From Phalacrocorax aristotelis (lineage: Eukaryota; Chordata; Aves; Suliformes; Phalacrocoracidae): a DNA stretch of 64,000 nt. Location of the stretch: assembly GCF_949628215.1 (NCBI RefSeq), contig NC_134279.1, positions 14,163,541 through 14,227,540 of the forward strand, read 5' to 3'. This document shows, piece after piece, positions 23,542 to 49,400 of this stretch. The notes under the pieces are model-generated. The model saw only the letters and a list, made by a program, of their open reading frames with translations, was not told where the DNA came from and did no database searches. The translations under genes and the position numbers were made by a program. The number at the start of each line of letters is the position of its first letter. Within the stretch, counting starts at the first letter, position 1.

Positions 23542-25345
23542 GGAAAGGTGGTACACACACAAAAGGCAGTGCTTCACCTGAATTGTCTTTGTGTAACATT
23601 AGGTAATTTTGTCCCTAATCAAAATTTAAAACAAAACCCACATCATATCTTGGACCTGCAACTAGTGCAGGCAAGTATGGATGGAGCATATGGTGTGTGG
23701 TCCCTTGTGTAGTAGGATGGAGGCCTGCAGCAGCCAGCTGGATCTGGGAACAGGGTGAGAAGCAGCACCCATGAAGCCTGCTGTTCCTCTCCTTTCCCAA
23801 CTAGTAATCAGGGGGTGCTTTCTTCAGATTCACACATTGAAATCTGTTGCTGAGATGCCCCACCATGAGCCCCCATCATTTTTAGAAAGTCTGCAAACAA
23901 GCTGTATGTCCCCCTGTCCCAGAGGGACCTCCAGGGACCATGAGGGTGTATAAGCATCTCCCTGCAGACAGGGTTGCTGGCTAAGTCAGAACTTTCAAAG
24001 TTAGCAGGGTTAGGATGCGCAATAGAAAATACTAAACATGGGCTATAATACAGTAGGTTTGAGCTGCCACAGAAAAAGCCAGCCCTTGCTGCAGGCAAGC
24101 TCTTTAGACCAGGAACAACTTAAATCTTGACTATATCCACAGTAGGTCTAGGTACAAAACAGTACAATTTGCATATGGAAGCTTCTTAGAGCTACACAGC
24201 CAGCCTACTAGACAGAAGTAGCGTATATATAAATATAGCTTTAAAAATTAAATTCTACACCCACCTCACTGCGGCATCACGGTGCTGGGCTATGGGATCC
24301 AACTGGCTGAACACCAAAGTCAGCTCAACGACATTTCTGAAGTATCTTAGCACTAACCTGTAGAGCTCCTCAGTAGCCAACATCCTCCTGTCATATGTCA
24401 TAGCATTGGTCAGCTGTGAGCAATCTTTGTCAAACAACTGCTCCTGAGGGACACATCCTGCTGCATATAATGAGAATTAAAACCCTGATCTTTTCACCCA
24501 CCCTACCTAAATTGTGTCAGTTTATATCAGATGGTCATAGAGCTTTTCCTAATCTAGTAAATAAAAACACAACTTTGCTTTCATTGTGTTCACCTCATCT
24601 CAGTATTTAGCCTTCCTATCACCAGTGATCCCAGCACCTAAAGGCAAATCTCTTTTTTTAAACCTATGAACACTTTTCTTTTTCTGCTTTTGCCCTCCCC
24701 CATCCTTTTCTCAAGGAAGACAACACTGTCCTGCCAAGGAAGCTGTATTACCTCCCTGACTATCTTATGATTTCAGTAGGGGTGCAAGAGCTAGAGCCAC
24801 GAGGTTATACCTAGTAATAGGGAGGCAGAGGTAGTCTGAAACCCCAGTTCCCTACTGCTGGCACTTTGTGCATGGGTGTCACTTGCTACTTGCTCATTTC
24901 TGCACAGCTGCACTTGAGCTTGCCCTCACAAACAGCTAAAATACAATACTAATGTATGTGTTGCCTTCCTGAGCTCCGATCCACACCTACAGTTGTCCCT
25001 GTTGGGGGCCGCTGCTGTGTAAAGAACAAGCAAGAGAGAGGCATTTTGGGAGGAAACCACATCATGCCAGCATTGCCCTTCTGAACCTTTGATGGTAGCA
25101 GGCAAGGCTGTAAGGCAGCTAGTCTGGATGGCTTTCTGGGCTGTGTAATGATTGTGATCCTCCTAGAAAGAGCCTGCTAATTAGCACTGTTACAATAAGT
25201 GTATCTGCATGGCTGAATAGTCCCTGGCTTCCTTAAGTGTTAATTTTCATCATGACACTGTAAATAACTTGCCCTTTGTTTTGCCTTTGCCATCAGAAAG
25301 CTATGCATGAGATAGGGGACAAAAATAAAACTCACTTTCTCCATA
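23542..25345 (+). other. ENOPH1: ENOPH1 3' UTR candidate region
   Basis: Follows the stop codon. AATAAA occurs at 24560-24565 and 25324-25329; either could end the transcript, and nothing in the sequence decides between them. No coding potential recognised. Confidence 0.5.
25324..25329 (+). terminator. ENOPH1: Distal ENOPH1 poly(A) signal candidate AATAAA
   Basis: AATAAA on plus only 24 bp from a minus-strand AATAAA at 25353-25358, so cleavage sites of the two convergent transcripts would interleave. Confidence 0.45.
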
Positions 25346-27508
25346 AAAGCACTTTATTTAGTGGTCATGTTTCAGTGTATATCAGTTGTCATTTAGTTGT
25401 ACTGAACTGTGCTGTTAGAAATACTCTGAGAAATGTACAGAGTTGTCACCAAAAACCTGAAGTTCAGTTTGGATTGCATATAGGAAGAGGAGAGAAAGGA
25501 AAAAGATCACAAACAATCGTTTTGTTAACTTTGATAAAACTACAAAATATAAAATTATAAACTGAAAGTATTATTTGATTTTGAAAAAAAAAGTCACAGT
25601 GGACTACTTAGAGTAAAACATCCTTAAAACAAATCACTATTTTGTGCTCCATATGCATTGAGTGTGCGTATCCATGTAATAGGAGGCTCACCTGCATCAT
25701 CTCCTGCCCTTGCCCAGGAAGAGCTCCCCAGATGGGCTATTGGGGAGCCCTGCACCTTACGCTGCTGTGTCCTTGGGCCACCCTCAGCATGTCCCTCCAG
25801 GAAAACTTCCCACTAATTACACAGCTACAAGGAGGAGGCCTTCAGCAGTCCAGCAACAACCCTCCATTGGTTGGACATTCTCTGGATTTGTAACACAGCT
25901 GCCTGAGAACAAATTTTGGCCTACAGAAGATAAAGTGAAGGGCTCGCTCAAAGCTTGCTACTTATACTAGTTTTGACAGAAGTTTTTTTTCAACCGGTTT
26001 TCCTTTCATGAGAGGCCTCTGGCCTTTGCAGAAGACTGAACGCCCTCATACCTTTTCCCTCTGTCAGAAATGCCACGATGCAGTACGAGTTCCCCTTCAA
26101 ATGCCTCTTGCCACTGTTTTAATATCTGCTTATTTTCCTGCAGCTCAGACAAGATGCAGACCTAAGCTAAGGTGGAGGATAGCAGGAGCCCTGTTCATGA
26201 GAAACGGCTCCCCTTGCTCCCCTGCCCAGCCAACACATCAGCCTTCCCATAATCAGATTCTCAAACAGGGGCTTTGAGCTCCTGCTTTTTCTTTGAAAAA
26301 TGAGCTGCTTGAAAACTTCCCTTCAGAAAGGAAGAAGCCCTTCTCATTTTACTGTTCCCTTCCTGCACCTCCAACTCTCAGGCCACATCACCCAACCTCT
26401 GGGGCAGAACTGCCTCCCTGCACCTTGGAAGCCAACTTAAACCTGTGGCAGACTCCACTCAGGACAATGGGCCACACTGAGGTGGTTCAGAGCCCAGACC
26501 TAGTAGTGTCAGTGTGTCTGAACTTCAACTTCTAAGTATGCAAGGAGCAAAACCAAACCCTATGCCCAGAACCACCTACACTGTTCCGTTCTCATTGCAG
26601 GCAAGCCCAGTGTCTCTAACACTACGTTTTTCCGCCCCAGTGAGCAAAAAAAAAAGCTTTTGAAATATTACACACAATATGCAGTAGAAGCACTACAGAC
26701 TTAAAAGAGCAGCCTTTTTCTGAGTCATGTTCAGAGTACACAGGCATTTCCATCTTAATTCAGCACCTCACTTCCACCAATCCCCACTCGAGTCTGAAAC
26801 ACGAAGCCAAGCACAGCACCTCACTGTGCCATCTCCCCTGGCCTGGGGACAGTCTGCCCAGCTATAAGGCAGCATCAGCCAAGTCTCACTTCCTGATCAC
26901 AGTGCAGTTTCTCCCAAACCCAGCTTTACTGTCAGCTGCTTTCCAGGCTGGAAATGTCTGCTGCTCACCATAAAAGCCAGTCAGTTGGGATCTTCCTCTG
27001 CCTGATTCGAAGTCCAGAAGAAACAGCTGCTCTTTCTCACCCTACTAAGTTACACCAGTTGGCAGCAAAGAAAACAATGCAAGAAACACACAAAAGACGT
27101 AGTCTGGTGATTCAGGAACTGGCAACTCCAGAAGACTCCTGATGCCCAGAGAAGTCCATTTCCTTCATCTCCTCCTCTGCAGAACAGCCCGAGGAGTGCC
27201 TGTCTTGGAGGGGCATCACAAGGACTGGCTGTTGAATGTTTTGAGCAACAGGAGTGAGATAGAGCCACTCAGAGTCACAAACTAAACCAGCTTGTGCTCT
27301 GTCAGGCTGCAGCTGGGAAGGATCCACTCCTCTTCCAGCAGACAGCTATTTCTGTTTGGCTCTTAATGAGACAGTGACCCTCAGAGCCTTTTGGCAATGG
27401 GATCATGATTGCGCATGAAAACAAACTCATCAAGAAAGTGTAAATGAGGTCATGTTTAACTCATGAGACCACACCTGCCCCCCTCCCCCACCCCAGCCAG
27501 AGGACAGG
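25335..27508 (-). other. TMEM150C: TMEM150C 3' UTR region
   Basis: Lies between the TMEM150C stop codon and the minus-strand AATAAA at 25353-25358. No other gene recognised; ORFs on both strands are short and unlike known proteins. Confidence 0.5.
25353..25358 (-). terminator. TMEM150C: TMEM150C poly(A) signal candidate AATAAA
   Basis: Plus TTTATT, i.e. minus AATAAA in CTAAATAAAGTGC; cleavage expected near 25335. This gives a 3' UTR of about 2.2 kb. Confidence 0.55.
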
Positions 27509-39474
<11,966 letters not shown>

Positions 39475-41604
39475 TCACACTGTCATTACCGGCATAAAGG
39501 ATTAAGCTGCTGCACATAGGCAGCATCATCTACACTGCATAAAAACCAAGGCACAAAGAGCCTGGAGCTGTGGAGGGGGGAACTTTTCAGGCACACCTAC
39601 AGAATCTGAGTGGTTTTCAAAGTATTTTTCTTAAGCATTTTGCACAAGGTGACACCGCAAGACCCGCAGCCCTAATTCCTTCCTACTTCCCACAGGCACA
39701 AGGCAAGACAGCCTCCTTCCCAGGATCATTAGAAATTCCACACACACTGCCTTAGCAAAGCCTGCAGCATGAACGGAGAAGGAGGCACGTGCTGTGTCCT
39801 CATCTCCACAAAGTACACGACCAGCTCCCACCCTGGCTGCAGCAATCAGCTAAAAATAGTGTTCGGCCACACCCAGAGCAAAGCCAAGCTCGAGTGCCAG
39901 CAACCAGAGCACTGTCAGGATGAGGCATTACAAACAGGATCAGCTCTCGAAATGTAGGCACTGTGAAATCCTGTACAGGATGAAAGAATGCTGTGTAGAC
40001 CACCTCTTGAGGAAGCATTTGTCCTCCAGGCAAGCTCATGCTGGATGAGCATCTGAGATACTCGGGCTGTATCTCATGCAATTCAGAAACGCTGCTACGC
40101 TGCTGTGCTGCAGACACAGAGTGTCCTATGTCTCTCTGTGAGTCCTTTGACAACAGATCAAATATTTCCTCATGCTCTGTCCTCCATAAATACTCCTCCA
40201 GGCAGCAGCACAGACAAGAGACACAAACAGAGAGTGAACAATGCAAGACTCACAGCTCCAGTACCTGCTTTACTTTCATCAGGGCAGTAGCACCTGCACC
40301 CCTGTGTTCTGCCTCCTCCTCTCTCCCATAGCTTGCTGCAGGGCAAGCATTTCCTGGGGTCACCAAGGTCCCCATGGACAGTGAGGTACCCTGAGGTGCC
40401 AGGGCAGCTCAGAAGAAAGCGCCCTCTCACAGCCAGCCTCCAGCTCACCACTCCCACAAGACAGCCCCAGGCTGCAAAGGATGCATTTGCTAGACATGGC
40501 TTGTTGCCCCAGCCACAGATTCACACCCTGCCCCAGAGCAACAGAGGCTGAAGGAGTTGAGATGAGGCTCCCTAGGCCCTGCAGAAGGCATCACAGCCTC
40601 ACGCTTGCCCCTAGAGTTCAGCTGTCCTGTCTTCCCTGCACATCACGTGGCACAGGTACAAAACAACTTTACAGTACCCTCAGCCACACCACACTTGCAC
40701 AAAACCATGAGGGCATGATTTGGTGCTGTCTGTACAGGTAGCCTCGAGTAAGGCTGAACTGCAAATGTTAAAAGACAGAAAAGCAATCAGATAAGGTCTC
40801 CTCCCTCACCCAGGAGCAGAGAGAACTGAGGACAGGGAGCATGAAACGATACAAGTATTAAGTATGTCAATTTAAAAGGCAGTCAACTCCAGTGTGTATA
40901 AAGATCTTTAGCATGGTGTAACATCTAAGAAATTATCAGTGAGAGTGGAATAGATTTCCCTACCCTTCTCATCTCTGTTCCTCTCCTCCCACACAGGAGA
41001 CACAAAGTATTTCACAGATCTGTTCACCGCACAGCCCCTACTGTAGTGGTTGCAACTATTCTGTGAAGCGCTGCCCTTGCCTTTTCCTCCCGCAGCCCAT
41101 CAACATGCAGCAGTATCCCTTAGCTGGTGTTGGCTGGTGCTCTGGTACTGGAGACCCATACCTGCAATGTCAAGGATCACTTCCAGGTGGTAGCTGCCTC
41201 ACCTGCAGCAAGACCAAGTCCCTGCCGGACCCAGGCAGCACAGTGCCCAAGTGCCAGTGCCCTGTGCAAAAGAGCCATAGCTGTAGCCATGTTCCCCATC
41301 CCGTCTTGGCTGAAGGGGAGCAGGCAGGTAATGTTACCTCCTGTTACAGACTGTTTTTCCTCTGCAAGGTAATTACTGCTAATCCAGTGCTCAAGTCTCC
41401 TCTTTTCTCTGGTGGTGGCTGGACTAAGCCAAGGTAACATAACTCAGGTCAGCAGATGGCAGATCTTATTATTTACCCTTCCCCTTTGGAAAGGTACAAA
41501 GGATTCATTCACACAATAAAAGCAAATACTAGTCATAATACTTGTCTTCATTAACAGGTTGCCACAGCTCCTCTGCCTTCTAGCATGCCTCCCATCCAGT
41601 CAGA

Positions 41605-42164
41605 GTTAATTTTCTTCACAGTAGCTAGTATGGGGCTATGTTTTGGATTTTTGCTGAAAACAGCATTGATAATGTGGAGATGTTTTAGTTGTTGCTAAGC
41701 AGTGCTTACACTAGTCAAGGACATTTTCAGTTTCCTGTGCTCTGCTGGGTGCACAAGAAGCTGGGAGGTGACACAGCCAGAACAGCTGACCCCAACTGAC
41801 CAAAGGGATATCCCATACTATATGACATCATGCTCAGTATATAATGCTGTGCGAAGAAGAAGGGGGGGGGGAGGGCAGGATGGTCAGAGCGCTGGCGTTT
41901 GTCTTCCCAAGTAACCGTTACGCATGATGGATCCCTGCTTTCCTGGAGATGGCTGAACACCTGCCTGCCCATGGGAAGCAGCGAATGGATTCCTTGTTTT
42001 GCTTTGCTTGCATGCACGGCTTTTGCTTTACCTGTTAAACTGTCTTTATCTCAACCCATGAGTTTTCCCACTTTTGTTCTTCTGATTCTCTCCCCTGCCC
42101 ACCAGGGGGGAGTAAGTGAGCGGCTGTGTGGTGCATGGTGGTTGGCTGGGGCTAAACCATGACA
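41605..42164 (+). mobile_element. Solo ERV LTR, plus orientation
   Basis: About 560 bp matching, in reverse complement, the LTR at 57860-58434 along almost its whole length (shared blocks include AGTAGCTAGTATGGG and GAAGCTGGGAGG-type segments). It ends GCTAAACCATGACA. A TATA-like TATATAA lies near 41840. The 5' terminus is degraded, and no primer binding site follows the 3' end, so it is best read as a solo LTR. Confidence 0.85.
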
Positions 42165-43221
42165 CCCCCAGACACCTCTCATCAGGGCTGGTTTGGTTTG
42201 CACCGAAGAGGAAGGATAGCACTCCCAGGGAGTACAACAATGACCTGCGTGGGGCCAGACCTTCACCAGAGATCAGTGCAGCCAGGGCTGGACCTTTGGA
42301 AAATAAGCACCCCACATCAGGCTGGATGGCCTCATAGGGTGCTGAGCTCTGTGTAAGCCTCCCTCTCGTGACAGGCAGCAAGAGAAGGATGTTGCTGCTA
42401 TGCTCCCTCCTCTGACAGGCCCCACGCCGAGGCATGGGTGCAGGACAGCATGAGCAAGTACTCTGTGGCACACCCTTGGAAGGAGACATGGTGGGGGGCA
42501 ATGGTTGGACCAGTGGCATTGCTGGCCCCTGCCAGCCCACAGAGGAGCAAGCTGCCTGGATCTGACAGATAAAATACCAAAAGCAAGAAAGAAGGGTCCT
42601 TTTGCCCTGTGTCCTCAAATGGAAACACCTTTTAATGCTGTCCATTGGCACATCCCACATATGCTTAAAGATGTTTCAACATCCCCATGTGGGCTGAGGA
42701 TAGCTTAAAACCAGGACTCAGCTCCTGCACATTTCTCATTTACTCCCTGCTGTGTTATTTGGGCGCCAGGAACAAAGTTATACTTAACCTCATTTCCTTC
42801 CAAAGGAGGAACCCCAAGCATATGCCAAACCTGCCTAGCTTTGCGCTAGTGTTTAGAGGATATCATTCTCAGCAGTTGCCTTTGGGTTAACCTGTCCTCT
42901 TCAGGAATGGCCTCAATGTTTGTGTCTTCAAGCTGGGATACCTCTGTGCAGGCTAAGACCAGCACCTCTAACAGCAGCCAGAAACAAGAGAACAAGGAAC
43001 CCAAATGACAGCCTCACCTGCAGCACCACAGCAGTTTAGCCAAAATAAAATGCCAAAAGTGACAGGAAAAATAACCTGAATTCTCTGTGGGAAATGTAGA
43101 AACAATTTCTTTGACAGCTAATTGCTCCACAGGGATGACATAAAGCCAGCCTTCCTCTCCACAGCTCTGTTCTGCGTTGCTGCCATGACCAGTGATGCCA
43201 AATCTAAGCAGTCATCTCCAG

Positions 43222-43419
43222 CTGGCAACAACAGCCATCTCAGCTGGCAACAACAGCCATCTCAGCTGGCAACAACAGCCATCTCAGCTGGCAACAACAG
43301 CCATCTCAGCTGGCAACAACAGCCATCTCAGCTGGCAACAACAGCCATCTCAGCTGGCAACAACAGCCATCTCAGCTGGCAACAACAGCCATCTCAGCTG
43401 GCAACAACAGCCATCTCAG
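43222..43419 (+). repeat. Perfect 22-bp minisatellite, 9 copies
   Basis: Nine head-to-tail copies (198 bp) of a unit made of CTGGCAACAAC followed by AGCCATCTCAG, with a partial copy just before (from about 43211) and CTGGC after. No base differences between copies were seen. The unit has no stop in any plus frame, so two long overlapping ORFs arise; they are artefacts of the repeat. Confidence 0.95.
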
Positions 43420-46400
43420 CTGGCCTGTGTTTTCCCAAATAAACACACCGTGTGCAGGAGGTAGTTGGTAATTGAACACACCCCTTTGTCTTCCATTTTT
43501 AAGGCTTGCACAGGAAGGCCTTCAGTGACAGAAAGCCCTCATGGTGCAATGGATTCACAAGGCTAATAAAAACATGTTTTCAGTATCACAGCTGACCCCA
43601 ACCGGAGTCAGCCCACCTTCCCAAAAACACATGCTGTGGTTTTAAAGTCCCACTTGATTCGCAGTCTCACACCGGCATTGCAAAAACCTTGTCGAGGTAC
43701 GCTCCTGCTGCCAGCTATCATGGGCCGTGGTGCAGAACTGTGAAGGGTTTCACATTAGCGCTGTCACAGGGTATGTCTTGAGGATTTCTCTCAATGCAGG
43801 CATAGTCCTTTATCTCCATTCCATTTTTATGTCTAAATCTGCTCAGAATGCCAGCTGTTTGCTCTGCTTATTACCATTGCCCCACTACACCCCCTCAACC
43901 AATTAAGCTCCCATTCCTCTAAAGTACACACTTCAGTTACAGCAGGCAGCTCACCAAACATATACTGCTTCTTGCTCAAGGTTCATTTAATGTAGGCATC
44001 TTAATTTCATCTGCCAAGCAAAGTTACAGGCTCTTCCTGAAGTTGCTTTCACCAGACAACATGAATGTAAGGAAGGACAAAATCACCACATTAACAGTCA
44101 TGTATCTTTTTTCAGGCTAGAGCATGCAGATGCATTTCAAGGGCCCATACACAGGCTGCCTAATAAGCCAGAGCAATACTCCTGCATTTCTCAGCACTAG
44201 GCAATTGAGTCATTTCAAAGAATAGGTACAGAGCACTGGGAGAAGGAGGATGCTGTTCAAAACATATGGCAAGTCATAAAGAATTGTTGCCATTCAGCAA
44301 CAATCACAGAGGAACACACACAATTTGGCTTTTGGGGGAGCCCACTATTATATTTTTTTGCTTTTAAAAGCAAAAATTATCACATTCACTTGATACCTAA
44401 TCACCGTAACTAAGTGTATACAAACCAGCACATTACATAACCTTCCACCCACAAGCCACAAATGCCAACATAACAAAGCAGAGTATTTTCAGGTTTATCT
44501 CAAGGTTCCCGAGCACACAATGAGAGAGATAAGGCATGCCAGAGACTTGTAAATACATAAAAAATAGTGGGGTAACAGGAAAGGAAGCGATCCCCTCCAT
44601 CAGCAGGGCATGATGCTCTACTTGCTCCGGGTACCCACCTACCATCTCAAAGGTGTGCAGAAATGCCATTTTCATTTATTTATAGGAGAGGAATAGGAAA
44701 AGGTAAAGGCATCTCCAGCATGCACCTGGGGGAAGCAGGAGATGCTTCAGTAATCCTGCAACAATGTTGAGAGGCAATGCTTTCACCCACAGAAACATCC
44801 GTACATATTTCTTGTCTCATTTCACACATTGTAGATGCATTCAGCATGCTAATGAAATGCTCTGGCCAAACAAACCTAACGGAGCTAGGTGAAGCACACC
44901 AAAGGAACCAAACCTTCTAGTCACCAAAAAATGGGGACAGAAGAGGCTGTATTAGTATTCTCTTGCCCACACCATACCTCCAGGTTTCCCCAGAAAGCTG
45001 TCTCCTGGGGTTGTGTAAAGTTAATTTGTTATCAATTCTGAAAATATTTTTTTTTCAGCCTTTCTTGAGTGCCTTGGCAAGAAGACCATGTGACTGACAG
45101 CGTGTCCTACCCAGAGATAAACCTGCAGCACCACTGGATCCCAAGGCCAGTGTCACTCCCCTGTACCCTACTGTCCTTCAAAGAGTGCCCTTGTTATGCT
45201 GCTTCCTGCTGCTGCACAGCCTTTGTCCTCAATCGCACATGAGTACTTACAGGCCATTTAGTTGCTGGTGTTGAGCTGCTGTCTTACAGCCAGAGATATG
45301 GACTGAAAACTCTTCTGGGCTGAGTCTGCCTTTCTCGCATTTGGCGTTGTACAAATCAGGCACGTGCTGCTTCAAGACCAGGCTCCTAGGTGTTATAAAA
45401 GAAAATGGAATATAATTTGCCACTTTAAGACCAAAGCGGTATTTTGCAGGTTTTGACAGAGCTGCGCTCTGACCCGTGCACCTACATCAGCCTGCACTGA
45501 CTTCCACGAGATCCCACTTGTACAATAAGCAGGGCTTGGACAGTCATGGCCCTCAGCCTGCAATAGACAAAGGAGGCAGAGGCAGCAGTTGGGTAAGGCA
45601 GAAGATACATACCCGGTTCAGATGGAAGAAGCTGGGTCAGCAGGTGGTGAAACCAGCTGGGAGCAGCCAGGGCTTAAAGCAAGACACAGTGAGCTGAGTA
45701 GCACTGCATTTTGCAGGTGCCGTGTGTTTGTTTGCCCCAAGGACCCCATTATGCTAGAGACCACCCACTGCAAGATTCAGCCCTCCTGGCTCCTCCTCCT
45801 GACCTCAGGAGCTGTGCAAGCCAGGTGGCAACCAGGCCCCAGAGTGCTTGCAGTGCAAGTATGTTGGACTGCCCACATCCCAGGGCAGATGCCTTACCGC
45901 CTCTCCAAGAGGTGGTAATAATAACTCGAACACTCAAGACTGGGGCCACTTTAGCCAGACCTCTCCTGAGATGCAAGGGAAGTCTCTAGCAGAAAGTCTT
46001 AACACAGACCCAACCTCACAGTCCCACACCATTGCCACAAGGGCATATTTATACCTTGCACGATTAGCCAACCCTTTGGTCTGGGATGCTTGTGAAAATG
46101 GCACTTATCCCAAAGTCTCAGCCGAACCCCAAAGTGAAGAGTTGCTGGAAAATGCGAAGGGCTATTTATCTCCTCATAAAATAAAAGAGTTTCAGCTCTT
46201 TTGCTGTGAGGAGAGAGTCTCTGAAACCATCTCCTTGCTCTGTACGTAATATACAAATACAGGCTGATGGTGTGGTAAAGCCCAGAAAGTCTGAGGCACC
46301 ATGCAGACAGGCTGTCCAGTGACCATCCTCCACCTTAACCACCCCAATGTAATGGCCACTGCCTAAACCAGCAACAAGCAGAACAGGTGTTTTTTCTCCC

Positions 46401-49400
46401 ACAAGGTACTCCCACTCCCAAGTAATCTTGACAGCATATTAATAGATTGATAGAGGTCTGTGGAAGTGTTTTATTTGCTCCTCAGTTCCAAAGACAAATG
46501 CCCTCAAGCATTTCCAATGTGCATGAGCAAGCAAAGCCAAGATACACAATACAACGGAAGGGGGTAGGAAGCCTACCTGGAATGTTTGTTTCATTATCAG
46601 GAAAACAATGCAAGTGTTGGGAGTGGCAAAGAACATGCAACAGGGAGGTGAAACCTGGCAAAGAGACAGATACATCATGTTGACTTAGAGATAGCTTCAA
46701 AGGTAAGGAAAGACAGACTAAGCCCGGAAGAGCAGACTTCACAAGCAGTTTACTCCTGGTTATATTGTTTCCTTCTGCTATAGTTTATAGATGACAGAGT
46801 GCATGCCCTGGAAGACCAGAACAGTTCCAGGTTTCCCTCCCTTTGCTACCCTGCCACTGTTTTCTCTTCCCCAACAAATATAAGCTACAGGGCTTCCCAC
46901 ACAGTGTAAGCAGGGCTTTTCCCACCTGTTCACCTCGTCTTTCACCTCTCTTGTCCCTTCTACCCCTTTTATCCATTGTTTGGAAGCACAAGCTCCTTTC
47001 TTCACTACACTTTGCAGCTCTGTGCTTTTGAAGACATGTGCACTGTCCCCAGAGCAGCATTTCCCTTACTTACACCAGCAGGCACCAACAGCAGAAGGGT
47101 AAATACCAAGTAGTCTGCACTTGTCAGCCACGGGGAAAACACCCAAAGTCCATAAGCTTTTAGGGAGTGTGGCACAGCATATCAAGCTCTCTCAGGACAG
47201 TTTTCCCTCACCAACCTCTTCAGTATGAGGACTCATGCCTCTTCCACTACTCACATGGCAAACTGAGGTTCTCTTCCCCTCATATTAACCACCAAAACCC
47301 TAGAGAAGCAGCAATGAGATGATGGGCTGGAGGGTGAGCTAGAAGGAATGGATGTGCAGTACCCATGACTTGGCTTTTGACATTACTCTAAGTTAGCCCT
47401 CTCTGGCACAGAGATTGTCAAGGCTACAAACTACCACATCAGTCTTTTGGCTCCGTTTAGACCTGTGGAAATCATTTGCCCTGAGAAAATTACAACGTAA
47501 GTAATCGTACATAGGTATTTCTGTAGTGTTCATCACTGCCTTGCCAGCACCACTTATTTTAAGAATTAGATACATTTATTTACCAGTCTCCCAAGCTGCT
47601 GCAACCATAAATTGCTGCTTGCAGGGTGTTTGGGTGAGCTACAGGAGGAAGATGCCATACAGTGTTTCACTTCACACAAACCTGTTGCAAACACAATGGA
47701 CAGAGGTGATCAGGGAACAGCCTCCACCTGTTAAACAGGATCTGAGCCTGCTGTAACCAGCCTCTCTATCACATCCAGAAGGCTTAAAACTTCTGCTGTC
47801 TTTTGAAATATTTTCAGAGACAGACTTTACTGCAGCAGAGACCACATTAAGCCACCTCTAAGAGCATTCAGCTGGGCCAAGGCCACTGGGGAGGCTCTCC
47901 CTGACAAAGCTGTGGCCATCTCCAGTGGCTTGGCCAGGCAAAGTCCACACCTGCAGTCCTGTGGTGCCAAAACTGATGGGCCACTGGCTCTTCTGGCTCC
48001 AGCATCCACCACTACTAATCCCAGCAGTTCATCACAGAGAGCAGGAAATAAGACAGGGAGGGCAGAAGTTCTCAACTACCTGCATCTGCCCCAGCTCAGG
48101 AAATCGAGAGGAGGATGCTGGGCACTCCCCTCACTGTTGCAGCAGACTGGCCCAAGTTCCCCAGGCTTTTCCTTCCTCCCTGCTGCTCCCTGTGGGAGAG
48201 GCAGCCCGGACCTCTCCTCATAACACCAGGAAGCATCATGGCCTCCACCGCAACCAGACTTGCCGAACATGCCACCTGTTCCACAGGGGAGTGCAGCTCA
48301 GCAGCTCCCGGGTGCTGGGGAGGAGGCTCTGCTTTTCTGTGTGGCGGGCAGGGTGGATAGCAGGCTTCCCTCCTGTCTTGCACACTGCACCAGCCCTCCC
48401 AGAGAGAGCTAGGTCTGCAAGCCTGCCAAAGGCAAACACTTCTCGACTGAGCAAACAGCACTCTTACAGAGACTGCTGCTGTAGCAGGCACCTCTCCCTT
48501 GCAGGCATGACCATCTAGAGCCAACCTCAGCATTAAAAATTTGCATTAAACCCCATGCAAGGTAACCTACAGCTATTTTAACGGTACCTTTTGAAGCTTC
48601 ATCCGCCGCCTTCTCCTCTTCTCCCTCCTCCCATTCAGTCCACCCTTCTCTCTCTACCTGTTCCAGATGTGCTGTGCTTCCCTTTCACCCCTCTCACCAT
48701 GCCTTGATCCCTGCACCTCCCATGACCACTTCTGCAACCTGTGGGGAGCCAAAGCAAGGGGAGCAGGCACCTAGAGACTTTGCAAGTCTTCTTGAGACGG
48801 CAAAAAGACATCATTATTCCCATTTTAGACAATAGGGCCAATGAATTGCTCACAAAGAGGTCACATGGGAAATCAGTGGCACAGAGGAGCGTGCATTCAG
48901 TCCTGGTCCAAGCTGTCTACTGCAGCAGCAGCCTTCTCACCTGCCAGCCGTCCCCCCTCAAGGTTTATTCCTCCCAATCCATTGCTTAGGATCATCTCTC
49001 ACATTTCCCACAGACCTTTCTCTGCTTCTTTGCGCCCACTTATCCTGCAATCAGAGCTCATTGTTGCAACTTGGACCACAGGATCACAACCTTAAAATGT
49101 CTTTTTTGGGCCAAACCACAATCTTGCAATCTCAGGCTGCCCAGAAATGGCTGGGGGAGGAGAGGAAACCATGGACGTGACATTTCTTCCAGGAAAAAAA
49201 CAACTGAAAAAGTTGGTCTTCATACAAGCACACATCCATGCTCTGCATCTGAAAAGCAAACACTGCAGCACAAAGAATCTTAACAGGGGAAATGAAACAA
49301 CTGCACTGACTTTCACCACCCAGACTCAGGAAATGCTGACAGCTAGGCACAAAGAAGAGCACAAGAAAATAATTTGACTTTTAACAGTACAACAGTGAGA

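Noticed and set aside
43122-43464. Two overlapping ORFs with 22-residue repeats
   Set aside because: Produced by the stop-free 22-bp minisatellite; no gene context.
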